From positions 1-64,000 of the forward strand of contig JAUXWS010000095.1 of the NCBI GenBank assembly GCA_030685015.1: a stretch of DNA of 64,000 nucleotides, read 5' to 3'. The position numbers and the translations under genes are program-made. Under the pieces are notes generated by a model. That model was not told the DNA's origin. It did not search any database and saw only the letters and a list, made by a program, of their open reading frames with translations. Numbering within the stretch: position 1 is the first letter of the stretch; each line of letters starts with the position of its first letter. Positions 51,054-58,830 of this stretch are shown piece after piece. This stretch comes from a bacterium (GTDB lineage: Bacteria > CAIWAD01).

Positions 51054-52241
51054 TCAGGCCATGTCGCCCAGGAAGGAGACTCCCGCGTCCGCAGCCGCCA
51101 GTCCGAACCACTCCCGCAGGGTGGCGCCCACGTCGGCGAAGGAGGCGCGCCGGCCCAGGGGCCGGCCTGGCCGAGCGGCCCGATAGGCAAGGAGGGGCAC
51201 GTACTCCCGGCTGTGGTCGGTGGAGCTGCCGGTGGGATCGTTGCCGTGGTCGGCGGTGATGATCAGCAGGTCTGCTTCACCCAAGCGCCCCAGCAGGTCG
51301 GGGAGGCGGCGGTCGAAGGCCTCGAGCCCGCCCCGGAAGCCCGCCGGATCCAGGCGGTGGCCCCACAGCATGTCGAAGTCCACCAGGTTGAGCAGGATGA
51401 GTTGCCGCCGGTCGCCGCCCTGGTCCAGCAGCTCCTCCAGGCGGTCCAGCCCCTCATCGTTGCCCTTGGCGCCGAGGGCGCGCTCGATGCCCACTCCGGC
51501 GAAGAGGTCCCGGATCTTGCCGATGGAGACCACCTCCACCCCGGCCGCGGCCATCGCGTCGATGGCGGTGGGCGCCCAGGGCGGCAGGCTGAAGTCGCGG
51601 CGGTTGGGCGTGCGGGCGAAGGAGCCGGCGGAGCCGAGGAAGGGACGGGCGATCACCCGGGCCACCGCGTGCTCGCCCTGCAAGAGGTCGCGGGCGATGC
51701 GACACGCCGCCAGCAGGCGCTCCAGCCCGAAAGCCTCCTCATGGGCCGCCACCTGGAAGACGCTGTCGGCGCTGGTGTAGAGGATGGGCCGACCGGTGGC
51801 GAGGTGCTCGGCGCCCAAGCGCTCGATGATCTCCGTGCCCGAGGCGACGCAGTTCCCCAGGACGCCGGGCAGGCCGGCCGCCCGGCACCAGGCGGAGACC
51901 AGTTCCCCCGGGAAACCCTGAGGGTAAGTGGGCAGCGCCGTGGACGTCACCAGGCCCATCAGCTCCCAGTGCCCCAGGGTGGAATCCTTGCCCATGGACT
52001 TCTCCGCCATCCGCCCCCAGGAGGCGAGGGGCGCGGCCACCGGTGGCACGCCTTGCAGCTCGAGGATCTTGCCCAGTCCCAGCGCCTGCAGGTTGGGCAG
52101 GGCCAGTCCGCCCTGATGGCGGGCCAGATTCCCCAGGGTGTTGGCTCCCGCATCGCCGAAGAGGGCGGCATCCGGCAATTCACCGGCACCCACCCCGTCC
52201 AGGACGAGCAGGATGAATCTCTTCCGACTCATCAGCTCCAT
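51054..52241 (-). CDS. deoB: Phosphopentomutase
   Basis: A 395-residue alkaline-phosphatase-fold mutase that interconverts (deoxy)ribose 1- and 5-phosphate in nucleoside breakdown. Metal-site blocks: LVLDGVGAGELPDA, LNLVDFDMLWGHRLD, TADHGNDPTGSSTDHSREYV. The segment GKDSTLGHWELMG has Ser where characterised enzymes have the phosphorylated Thr (GKDT), a conservative change. ILYTSADSVFQVAAHEE and NRRDFSLPP are typical. An in-frame ATG nine bases in (52232) is an alternative start. It heads the set running into the deoxyhypusine-synthase-like gene, about 110 bp away. Confidence 0.93.
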   Translation of the reverse strand: MELMSRKRFILLVLDGVGAGELPDAALFGDAGANTLGNLARHQGGLALPNLQALGLGKILELQGVPPVAAPLASWGRMAEKSMGKDSTLGHWELMGLVTSTALPTYPQGFPGELVSAWCRAAGLPGVLGNCVASGTEIIERLGAEHLATGRPILYTSADSVFQVAAHEEAFGLERLLAACRIARDLLQGEHAVARVIARPFLGSAGSFARTPNRRDFSLPPWAPTAIDAMAAAGVEVVSIGKIRDLFAGVGIERALGAKGNDEGLDRLEELLDQGGDRRQLILLNLVDFDMLWGHRLDPAGFRGGLEAFDRRLPDLLGRLGEADLLIITADHGNDPTGSSTDHSREYVPLLAYRAARPGRPLGRRASFADVGATLREWFGLAAADAGVSFLGDMA

Positions 52242-52403
52242 TCCAGTCCCGCCAACATCTTGCCAATAAACCCATTAGATCTTGGAATCAACATCTGATA
52301 ACCGATGTAACCCACAAAGGTCGACCAACTGAATCGATGTCTGTCAACTCAACCTCTCTTGTAAGCAAACTTGTTGAATTGCAATGGGAAGACCTCGCTG
52401 ATC

Positions 52404-52429
52404 GAAAAAAAGGGCCTGTCTCCAGGCCC
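52404..52429 (-). terminator. Terminator of the 50-residue protein gene
   Basis: On the minus strand GGGCCTG and CAGGCCC (52423-52429 with 52412-52418) form a 7-bp stem with a 4-nt loop, followed by a run of seven T (plus-strand A at 52405-52411). It lies about 25 bp after the stop of the small Lys-rich gene. Confidence 0.8.
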
Positions 52430-52454
52430 GAACACTCGAACGATAAGGGCCGGA

Positions 52455-52607
52455 TCAGCCGAGAATGTCCTTCTCGTTGTCCTTGGTCACGTAGACGATC
52501 TCCTTCTTGACCTTGAAGGTGCCCTTCTCGGTCTTCTCCATCGTCACCTTGAGCACCGGCCGATCATGCGCATCCGCCTTGGCGACGAACTTCTGGACCT
52601 TGGCCAT
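52455..52607 (-). CDS. Small Lys-rich protein (50 residues)
   Basis: A compact gene with a strong GGAGGAAGCGGAG site, an ATG at 52607 and its own terminator, so it is well supported despite its size. The protein starts MAKVQKFVAKADAHDRPVLK and is rich in Lys, Glu and Val in alternating pattern (GTFKVKKEIVYVTKDNEK), suggesting a small beta-sheet protein, perhaps nucleic-acid binding. No family is recognised. It is monocistronic between deoB and the 900-residue secreted protein gene. Confidence 0.75.
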   Translation of the reverse strand: MAKVQKFVAKADAHDRPVLKVTMEKTEKGTFKVKKEIVYVTKDNEKDILG

Positions 52608-52765
52608 CTCCGCTTCCTCCAGTTATGCCAGTCGCCCCGCGCCAGGAACCCGACCTCGGGGGAATCCGGACAAAAGGGGAGCCAAAGAGTAGGGTTCGTC
52701 CAGCGAAGATGCAAGGCCGCCCAAAGCAAAGCCGCCGACCTGCGCCCGAGCAGGCCGGACGCTTG

Positions 52766-55468
52766 TCATCGGCTGTCCTCAGGCAGCGACGGACCGGGCG
52801 GCAGGTAGGGCCGGGGCGCCCAGGCGGCCTGCAGGACCGTCGATGGCGCCTGGTCGACCTCGGCGGCGCTCTGGGCCGCCACCTGGAAGAGCAGGTCGGC
52901 CGTCACCCGGAAGAAGCGGCCCGGCATGAGACCGGCAATGGGCAGCGTGGCCTGCGGCTCAAGCGTGAACAAGAGGCGCGTGCCATCGTCCGGCCGTTGC
53001 CAGGGATCCTCCACCTGGTGCAGCCACCACCCGCTGACGGTCATGCCCGGCCGCAGCGCCTCCCACTGCCAGCTGAGCTGGAGGGTGGGCATCTGCAGGC
53101 TGGCGCTCAAGGTCAGATCCAACCAGCTGCTCGAATAGTAGCGGAAGGCGAGGGTCGCCGAGCCGGCGCCCAGGTTGCCGGCCGCGTCCACGGCGCGGGC
53201 GCGGATCCACAGGCTGTCGCCCGGCCAGGGTTGGGGGGGCAGGCTGATGCCCGTGATGGCCGGCTGTCCCAAGGTGGAAAGCTGGGTGCGCGTGTAGCGC
53301 ACGGCGGCATCATTGAAGCTGGAGAAGGGGGCGGGGGCCAGGGCGATCTCGTAAGTGAGGAAGGTGCTGTCCGGATTCTGGGCCGGCCAGGAGAGGATGA
53401 TGTTCCCCGTGGCGGGCAACCCGGCCAGGGCCAGCCCGGTGAAGAGGGCCGGCGCCGTGCCGTCCACGCCCACCCGCCAGTCGTCGCCGATGCCACAGGT
53501 GTCGTCCGACCCCGAACACCCATAGATGGCGTGCTGGTTGTCGTGGGCGCGGAACTCCAGCCGCTTGATGCCCGTCCCCGAGACTGGAACGACCACGGTG
53601 ACCGTCGTGTCGGCGGAGAAGCCACTCTGGACAGCGGACATCCACGACTCCGTCCCGTCGTAGGAACCGTTCCCGTTCTGGTCCACCCGCACCTGCAGGC
53701 TTGACAGGTCCACCAGATGATGCTCGTCCCAGACACGCACCTGGACCGGACCGCCGCCCGGCTGGACCCAGAAACGGCTGTGGCCGGCCGGGTAGCGGGC
53801 TTGGAAGAGGGGCGGCTCCAGATCGTCGGGCATGCCCGTCGCCACATTGCTCAAGTTGGAGATCCGCCCTTCCTGGTCGCGCCCGCGCAGGGCCAGGGCA
53901 TAGGTGGTCTGGTAATCCAGGCCGCCCACCCAGACCGAGTTCAAGGGCGCCCAGCAGAAGGCCTCGAACTCCTCCTGATCGAAGACCAGGGCGTCGGGAG
54001 TGATCACGCCCGACGGATCGGCCAGCAGCTCGTAGGTCTCGAAGTTTGAACTCCAAAGCGGTGTCCAGGTCAGGCGCAGGGCGTCCACCGCCACTTCCGC
54101 CACCGCCAGGTTGGCCGGATCGGTGGGCGCCGCCGTGGGCAAGCTGGCGGCCAGGCTGTCCTCGGCCTGGGCCAAGGCTGCGAACATGGGCGCGAAGTAG
54201 GTGCGGCTGCGGCTGAAATTTTCCCAGGTGACCGGTGTGCCGCTGCTGGTCTGGTACCAGAAACTGAAACCACGGGTGTGGCTGATGGTGGGCAGCTCGT
54301 CGAACTCCGCGTGGATCCACGCCTCGTCCGTGTGGCAATCGGGAAAGCCGGCGGGATGGGAATCCACCTCCTGGCAGCTGTTGGGCCAGCCCCAGAGGTC
54401 GGGGGAGATGCTGAGCGTGATTTCCTGCCCCGCCTGGCCCCCGTCCACGCGGATGGTGTTGAGGGACTGGGTGGACACATAGTCGGCCAGGGCCACCGCG
54501 TTGTGGGTGAAGCCGAAGCTGTTGGCGGCGTGGACGGGGTGGAGCAGGTTGTTGAGCAGGCCGGTGGGGCCATTGCCCGTGTCGTAGATGGGGGCGTGGT
54601 TGAGGCGCCGGGTGCGCCCGCCCGAGAGGACCGCGCTCTTCAGGTCCCGGTGGGAGAGGTCGTCGTAGGTGTGCACCTGGATGGTGCGCTCCAAAAGGTC
54701 CTGGCCGCGCCAGTGGAGCACGGTCCGCTCATGGATGGTGGCGAAGGGGGTCAGGCAATTGCGGGAGGGATCGGAGAGGGAGGCGCCGTTGGTGTAGGCG
54801 CCGGGATTGCCCGTGTAGGCCACCTCGCGGCCGGCGCCGTTGATCATGAGCAGGCCGGCCCCATGTTGCAGGAACACCTCCGTGGCGATGTAGGGGCTGG
54901 GATAGTCGTCGTTGGGGTGGGGGGCCTGGACCATCCAATGGGGCCGTGGCGCGTCGATGGCGAAGACGAAGATGCCCCAGCCATGGTGGAAGGATCCTGC
55001 CACGTCATCCGCCGTGCCGGTGTTGTTGGCATCGAAATAGCTGAGGTCCAGCAGCTCCCGCAGGACGTGGAAACTGCGGCCCGTCTCCGTGTCCTGGAAG
55101 AGGACCAGCTCGTAGTCGACGGTGGGTTCCTCCTGAAGGCGGGCCAGGGCACCCTCGCCCCGCCCCTGCAGCAGGCTGTCCGCCAGGTCGGCGAAGAGCT
55201 GCAGCACGGCGTTGCCGTGGGCATTGTCCAGCAGCACCTCGAAGGAGCCGAAACCGGTGGTCTGGGGATCCAGGGTGCTGGGCGCGTAGACGTTGTAGCC
55301 CGGCCGGGCGATCCCCTCCGAGATGTGGGAGATCCAGTTGTCGTAAGCGCAGGCTGCCTCCACGCCTCCCATGAAATTGCGGAAGGATCCTGTCTCCACC
55401 GGAAGCTGCCCCAGGGCCGGGCCCGCCAGGGTCAGCACCAGCAAGAAAAGACGGAAGCTGTGAGTCAT
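52766..55468 (-). CDS. Large secreted protein with FN3-like domain, unknown function
   Basis: A 900-residue exported protein; start 55468 gives the signal peptide MTHSFRLFLLVLTLAGPALG. Residues about 20-430 are an unrecognised domain rich in aromatic, Asp and His residues (for example FMGGVEAACAYDNWISHISE, HGAGLLMINGAGREV). Around 470-560 a fibronectin type III-like segment follows (ANLAVAEVAVDALRLTWTPL), then further beta-sandwich repeats to the end. No C-terminal sorting motif is seen, unlike the RCC1-repeat protein. Peptidase or adhesin roles cannot be decided. Single gene. Confidence 0.7.
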   Translation of the reverse strand: MTHSFRLFLLVLTLAGPALGQLPVETGSFRNFMGGVEAACAYDNWISHISEGIARPGYNVYAPSTLDPQTTGFGSFEVLLDNAHGNAVLQLFADLADSLLQGRGEGALARLQEEPTVDYELVLFQDTETGRSFHVLRELLDLSYFDANNTGTADDVAGSFHHGWGIFVFAIDAPRPHWMVQAPHPNDDYPSPYIATEVFLQHGAGLLMINGAGREVAYTGNPGAYTNGASLSDPSRNCLTPFATIHERTVLHWRGQDLLERTIQVHTYDDLSHRDLKSAVLSGGRTRRLNHAPIYDTGNGPTGLLNNLLHPVHAANSFGFTHNAVALADYVSTQSLNTIRVDGGQAGQEITLSISPDLWGWPNSCQEVDSHPAGFPDCHTDEAWIHAEFDELPTISHTRGFSFWYQTSSGTPVTWENFSRSRTYFAPMFAALAQAEDSLAASLPTAAPTDPANLAVAEVAVDALRLTWTPLWSSNFETYELLADPSGVITPDALVFDQEEFEAFCWAPLNSVWVGGLDYQTTYALALRGRDQEGRISNLSNVATGMPDDLEPPLFQARYPAGHSRFWVQPGGGPVQVRVWDEHHLVDLSSLQVRVDQNGNGSYDGTESWMSAVQSGFSADTTVTVVVPVSGTGIKRLEFRAHDNQHAIYGCSGSDDTCGIGDDWRVGVDGTAPALFTGLALAGLPATGNIILSWPAQNPDSTFLTYEIALAPAPFSSFNDAAVRYTRTQLSTLGQPAITGISLPPQPWPGDSLWIRARAVDAAGNLGAGSATLAFRYYSSSWLDLTLSASLQMPTLQLSWQWEALRPGMTVSGWWLHQVEDPWQRPDDGTRLLFTLEPQATLPIAGLMPGRFFRVTADLLFQVAAQSAAEVDQAPSTVLQAAWAPRPYLPPGPSLPEDSR

Positions 55469-55552
55469 GGCATGCACCCCAGGCCTGTGGCGGTTGATGG
55501 AGGATGGCGGGCGGTTCGCCTGTTGACAAGCAAACATGCGGAGTGCGGTGGA

Positions 55553-56224
55553 TCAAGCCAAAGGCAGGGGCTCCGCTCCTTTTTCCCAGGGCAGGCGGAA
55601 GCTGCGGCGGTGGATGGGCAGGCGGCCCCTCTCCCGCAGAAGGGCCAGATGGACGGAAGTCCCGTATCCCTTGTGGCGGGCGAAACCCCAGCCTGGGAAG
55701 AGGAGGTCCAGGCGGCGCAGCTCGCGATCCCGCTCCTCCTTGGCCAGGATGCCCGCCGCCGCCACGCAGGCGCTCAAGCCGTCCCCTTTGACGATGGCCC
55801 GTCCCGGACGCGGGTGGAAGGGATAGTCCCGCCCGTCCACCAGCAGGAAACCGGGCTCCCGGTCCAGGGCGGACACGGCCCGCCGCATGGCCAGGAAGGT
55901 GGCGGGCAGGATGCCCAGCCGGTCGATCTCCTCCACCTCGGCGCGGCCGGTGGCCCAGGCCGCTGCCCGCCCGCGGATGAGACCCTCCAGACGCGCCCGC
56001 TCCGGCTCACTCACTTTTTTCGAGTCGTTCAGGCCGGCGGGTCGGCAATCCCCTCCCAAGATGACGGCGCCGGCCACGACGGGTCCGGCCAGGGGACCGC
56101 GGCCCGCCTCATCCACCCCGCACAGGCCGGCCGCCACGACCGTCGATCCCATCTTACGGCACAGGTCCTCGTCATGGACCCACAAGGCCGGGAAGGAATC
56201 CCTCCGCCTCGCAGGTGGCTTCAT
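55553..56224 (-). CDS. rnhB: Ribonuclease HII
   Basis: A 223-residue enzyme that removes RNA from RNA-DNA hybrids and misincorporated ribonucleotides. The catalytic carboxylates are visible: Asp and Glu in GVDEAGRGPLAGPVVAGAV, Asp in LLVDGRDY and Asp in VKGDGLSACVAAAGILAKE. LNDSKKVS and the C-terminal GRLPIHRRSF are family signatures. A GGGGAGGAGACACC site precedes ATG 56224. It follows the UDG-superfamily gene by about 55 bp. Confidence 0.95.
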   Translation of the reverse strand: MKPPARRRDSFPALWVHDEDLCRKMGSTVVAAGLCGVDEAGRGPLAGPVVAGAVILGGDCRPAGLNDSKKVSEPERARLEGLIRGRAAAWATGRAEVEEIDRLGILPATFLAMRRAVSALDREPGFLLVDGRDYPFHPRPGRAIVKGDGLSACVAAAGILAKEERDRELRRLDLLFPGWGFARHKGYGTSVHLALLRERGRLPIHRRSFRLPWEKGAEPLPLA

Positions 56225-56280
56225 GGTGTCTCCTCCCCATCAGCGCCCATGGACCAACCCCCTGGTGTCCGGAACCGCCA

Positions 56281-56916
56281 TCAGCCCAGCAGCGCCAGCA
56301 AGCCCGCCCGGCAGGCGGGAGCCCCCCCGTTGGCGGGATGGCGCACGGCCTGGTGCGCGATGCCCAGATCCCCCAGCAGGCCTTCCGCCTTCCGCCCCAC
56401 CGCCACCACCTGCTCGATGGGGAAAAGGGACAACATGATAGGCAGGATGTGGGCGCAGGCGGCCAGCTCGGCGGGCGTGGGGGTGCGGTTGCTGGCCGGC
56501 CGGTCGGCATGAAAGGGATGAAGGGGAAAGGCATTCCAGACAAAGGGCACAACAGGCAACTCCTCGATGATGCCCCAGAGGATCGTGCCCGAGGCTTCGC
56601 TCTCCCCCCGCGGGTGGCTGCTCGTCCAGCGGTAGCCCTTGTCCGGCCCGAAGAGGCCGTGGCGGGCCAGTCCGCGGGTCAGGAGCCGCTCCCCCATGAA
56701 GGGTACGCCCGTCCAGTGGCAACCGTGGATGCCGGGCGCCTCGCCCACCAGGGCGGCGACGGGACGACGCGCCATCATCTCCCCCAGATAGCTGCGCAGA
56801 TTGGCCCGGCGAAGGGCATCGCGCTCCTGGTCGCCGCTGGCGTATGGATGAAAGCAGTGGGGCAGGCCGGGCAGCGCGGCCAGCAGCGCCACGACAGCGT
56901 CCAGGGGGTCGGACAC
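56281..56916 (-). CDS. Uracil-DNA glycosylase superfamily protein
   Basis: A 211-residue protein of the UDG fold. Motif 1 is VGEAPGIHGCHWTGVPFMGE, motif 2 reads HPANGGAP near the C-terminus, and VVPFVWNAFPLHPF is the central block with Asn where several families have it. It should remove uracil or another damaged base, but it is not a clear family 1 or family 4 enzyme (the Cys set of family 4 is absent). GTG 56916 is chosen because GGAGGA lies directly upstream and the longer frame from 57048 would overlap the divergent methyltransferase promoter. Confidence 0.7.
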   Translation of the reverse strand: MSDPLDAVVALLAALPGLPHCFHPYASGDQERDALRRANLRSYLGEMMARRPVAALVGEAPGIHGCHWTGVPFMGERLLTRGLARHGLFGPDKGYRWTSSHPRGESEASGTILWGIIEELPVVPFVWNAFPLHPFHADRPASNRTPTPAELAACAHILPIMLSLFPIEQVVAVGRKAEGLLGDLGIAHQAVRHPANGGAPACRAGLLALLG

Positions 56917-57080
56917 GCGTCCTCCAAATTGTCCGATGGAAAGGTAGGGGTCGGCGGCGGGAGTGGCCTGTCCGCCCGATGTGGACGAGGCACCGACAGA
57001 CGGCGGGAGGGCGCGCAGCTCCAGGCGGCCCCACCAGCGCCCCGGCATTGAGATATTGGCGGCCAGTCAAGGGAAGGATC

Positions 57081-57845
57081 ATGCGCGACGAGTTGATCGA
57101 CCAGATGGAGCGCGTGCAGCGGGAGCATTTCTGGTTCCGGGCCCGCGCCGCCATCCTCCACCGCCTGCTGCGGCCCTGGCTGCGGACCGGGTTGCGGGTG
57201 CTGGATGCCGGCTGCGGCACCGGCCTGCTGCTGGCCGGGCTGCCGGCGGGATTGCGCCTGGCCGGGCTGGACAGCAGCCCGCGGGCCCTGGCGCATGCCG
57301 CCGCCCGCCTGCCCGGGGCCGACCTGCGGCTGGGGGCCCTGCCCGGCCCGCTCCCTTTTCCACCCGGCGGCCAGGACCTCATCCTGCTCACCGACGTGCT
57401 GGAGCACATTGCCGACGATGGCGCCGCCCTGGCCGCCCTGGCCGCCCTGCTCGCCCCCGGCGGCCGCCTCCTGCTCACCGTTCCCGCCCACCCCGCCCTC
57501 TGGACGCGCCATGACGAGGAGCACGGCCACCAGCGCCGCTACACGCGCCGGACCCTGCGCCGGGTCATCGACCAGGCCGGCCTGCGTGTGGAGCGGCTCA
57601 CCGGCTTCAACTGCCTCCTCCTCCCCGCCGTCCTGGCCGTGCGCCTGCTCAAGCGCCTGACCGGCCGCGACGGGGACGACATGGAGCCCCCCCCCGCGCC
57701 GCTCAACGCACTCCTGCAATGGATCTTCGCCCTGGAGCGCTTCTGGCTGCCCCATGCCGGCTTTCCCGCCGGCGTGTCGCTCCTGGCCATCGCCCGGCGT
57801 CCGGATCCGTCCAGCGCGCTCCCTGCCACGCCGCGTCGGCCCTGA
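57081..57845 (+). CDS. SAM-dependent methyltransferase (class I)
   Basis: A 254-residue methyltransferase. The SAM pocket is VLDAGCGTGLLLAGL (motif I), LAGLDSSPRAL (acidic loop) and LILLTDVLEHIADDGAAL (post-motif), with a conserved HQRRYTRRTLRRVIDQAG block after the fold and a hydrophobic C-terminal segment. This layout matches methyltransferases of envelope sugar or ubiquinone-like chemistry, but no substrate is implied by neighbours. GGGAAGGA precedes ATG 57081. It is divergent from the UDG-superfamily gene and convergent with xerD. Confidence 0.8.
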   Translation: MRDELIDQMERVQREHFWFRARAAILHRLLRPWLRTGLRVLDAGCGTGLLLAGLPAGLRLAGLDSSPRALAHAAARLPGADLRLGALPGPLPFPPGGQDLILLTDVLEHIADDGAALAALAALLAPGGRLLLTVPAHPALWTRHDEEHGHQRRYTRRTLRRVIDQAGLRVERLTGFNCLLLPAVLAVRLLKRLTGRDGDDMEPPPAPLNALLQWIFALERFWLPHAGFPAGVSLLAIARRPDPSSALPATPRRP

Positions 57846-57896
57846 TTTTGCTCCGCCCCGCATGCCTCGCGGCACGGGGCGTGATGCAGGATTGGA

Positions 57897-58829
57897 TCAG
57901 CCCCGGGGATGGTGCGCCCGGTACTGGGCCTTGAGGAACTCGCGATCCACATGGGTGTAGATCTGCGTCGTGGCGATGTCGGCGTGGCCCAGCATCTCCT
58001 GCACGGCGCGCAGACTGGCTCCGCCCTCGAGCAGATGGGTGGCGAAACTGTGGCGCAGGCTGTGGGGATGGAAGTCCCCGCTCAGGCCGGTGGCCGCCAG
58101 GCGCTTCTGCAGGATCTTCCAGAAGCCCATGCGCGTCAGGGGTCCGCCCAGGTGGTTGAGGAAGACCCGCCAGGCGCCCTGCCGCCCCCGCTCGGCGCTG
58201 CGCGAGCGGGCGGCGAGGAAGGCGCGCGCCTCCCCCAGATAGTGGCGCAGGGCCAGCCAGCCCGGGTCGCCCAGGGGCACCACCCGCTCCTTGGCCCCCT
58301 TGCCGAAAATGCGGAGCAGGCCCTCCTCGGGCAGCATGTGCTGGTAGCCCAGGCCGCACAGCTCGCTGACCCGCAGGCCGGCGCCGTAGGCCACCTCGAG
58401 CAGGGCCTGGTCGCGCGCCGCCAGCCGCTCCTGCAAGCCGCCCGCCTTGACCGCGGGCGGCGTGAGCAGGCGCTCCATCTCGGGACGGGCGAGGGTGCGG
58501 GGCAGGCTGCGCACCAGGCGGGGCGTCTCCAACAGGCGGGCGGGGTCGCTGCCGCGCAGGTCCTCGGCCGTCAGCCAGGCGTGGAAACCGCGCAGCACGC
58601 TGACGGCGCGGGACTGGCTGCGCACGGAGAGGCCCAGTTCGGCGACCAGGGCCAGATAGCGCTCAAGACCGCGGATGTCCACGTCCAGGGGGCTTCGATC
58701 CTGCAATTCGAGCGCCTCGAAGTAGCGGAGCAGATCGTGCTCGTAGGCGGAGAGGGTGTTCTCGGACAGGCCGCGCTCGAAGCGGCAATGGTCCAGATAG
58801 CGACGCAGCAGGCGGCCGGTCTCCACCAT
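57897..58829 (-). CDS. xerD: Chromosome dimer resolution recombinase XerD/XerC
   Basis: A 310-residue tyrosine recombinase that acts at dif sites. The N-terminal SAM-like domain has LSENTLSAYEHDLLRYFEAL; the catalytic residues are Arg in YGAGLRVSELCGL, Lys in GKGAKERVVPLG, HSLRHSFATH (HxxR), GHADIATTQIYTHV with His and the nucleophile Tyr. Length and core match XerD rather than the element integrase at 7.5 kb; XerC cannot be excluded. It starts one base after the recJ stop. A GAGGGGGA site precedes it. Confidence 0.92.
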   Translation of the reverse strand: MVETGRLLRRYLDHCRFERGLSENTLSAYEHDLLRYFEALELQDRSPLDVDIRGLERYLALVAELGLSVRSQSRAVSVLRGFHAWLTAEDLRGSDPARLLETPRLVRSLPRTLARPEMERLLTPPAVKAGGLQERLAARDQALLEVAYGAGLRVSELCGLGYQHMLPEEGLLRIFGKGAKERVVPLGDPGWLALRHYLGEARAFLAARSRSAERGRQGAWRVFLNHLGGPLTRMGFWKILQKRLAATGLSGDFHPHSLRHSFATHLLEGGASLRAVQEMLGHADIATTQIYTHVDREFLKAQYRAHHPRG

Positions 58830-58830
58830 C

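Noticed and set aside
51054-52241. Inactive phosphopentomutase because Leu precedes GHW
   Set aside because: The phosphorylated residue of the characterised enzyme is the Thr right after GKD, and this protein has Ser there, a conservative change. The metal sites are intact.
57855-57890. Hairpin between the methyltransferase and xerD genes
   Set aside because: GCCCCG and CGGGGC can pair, but neither strand has a T-run after the stem, so I did not call a terminator.
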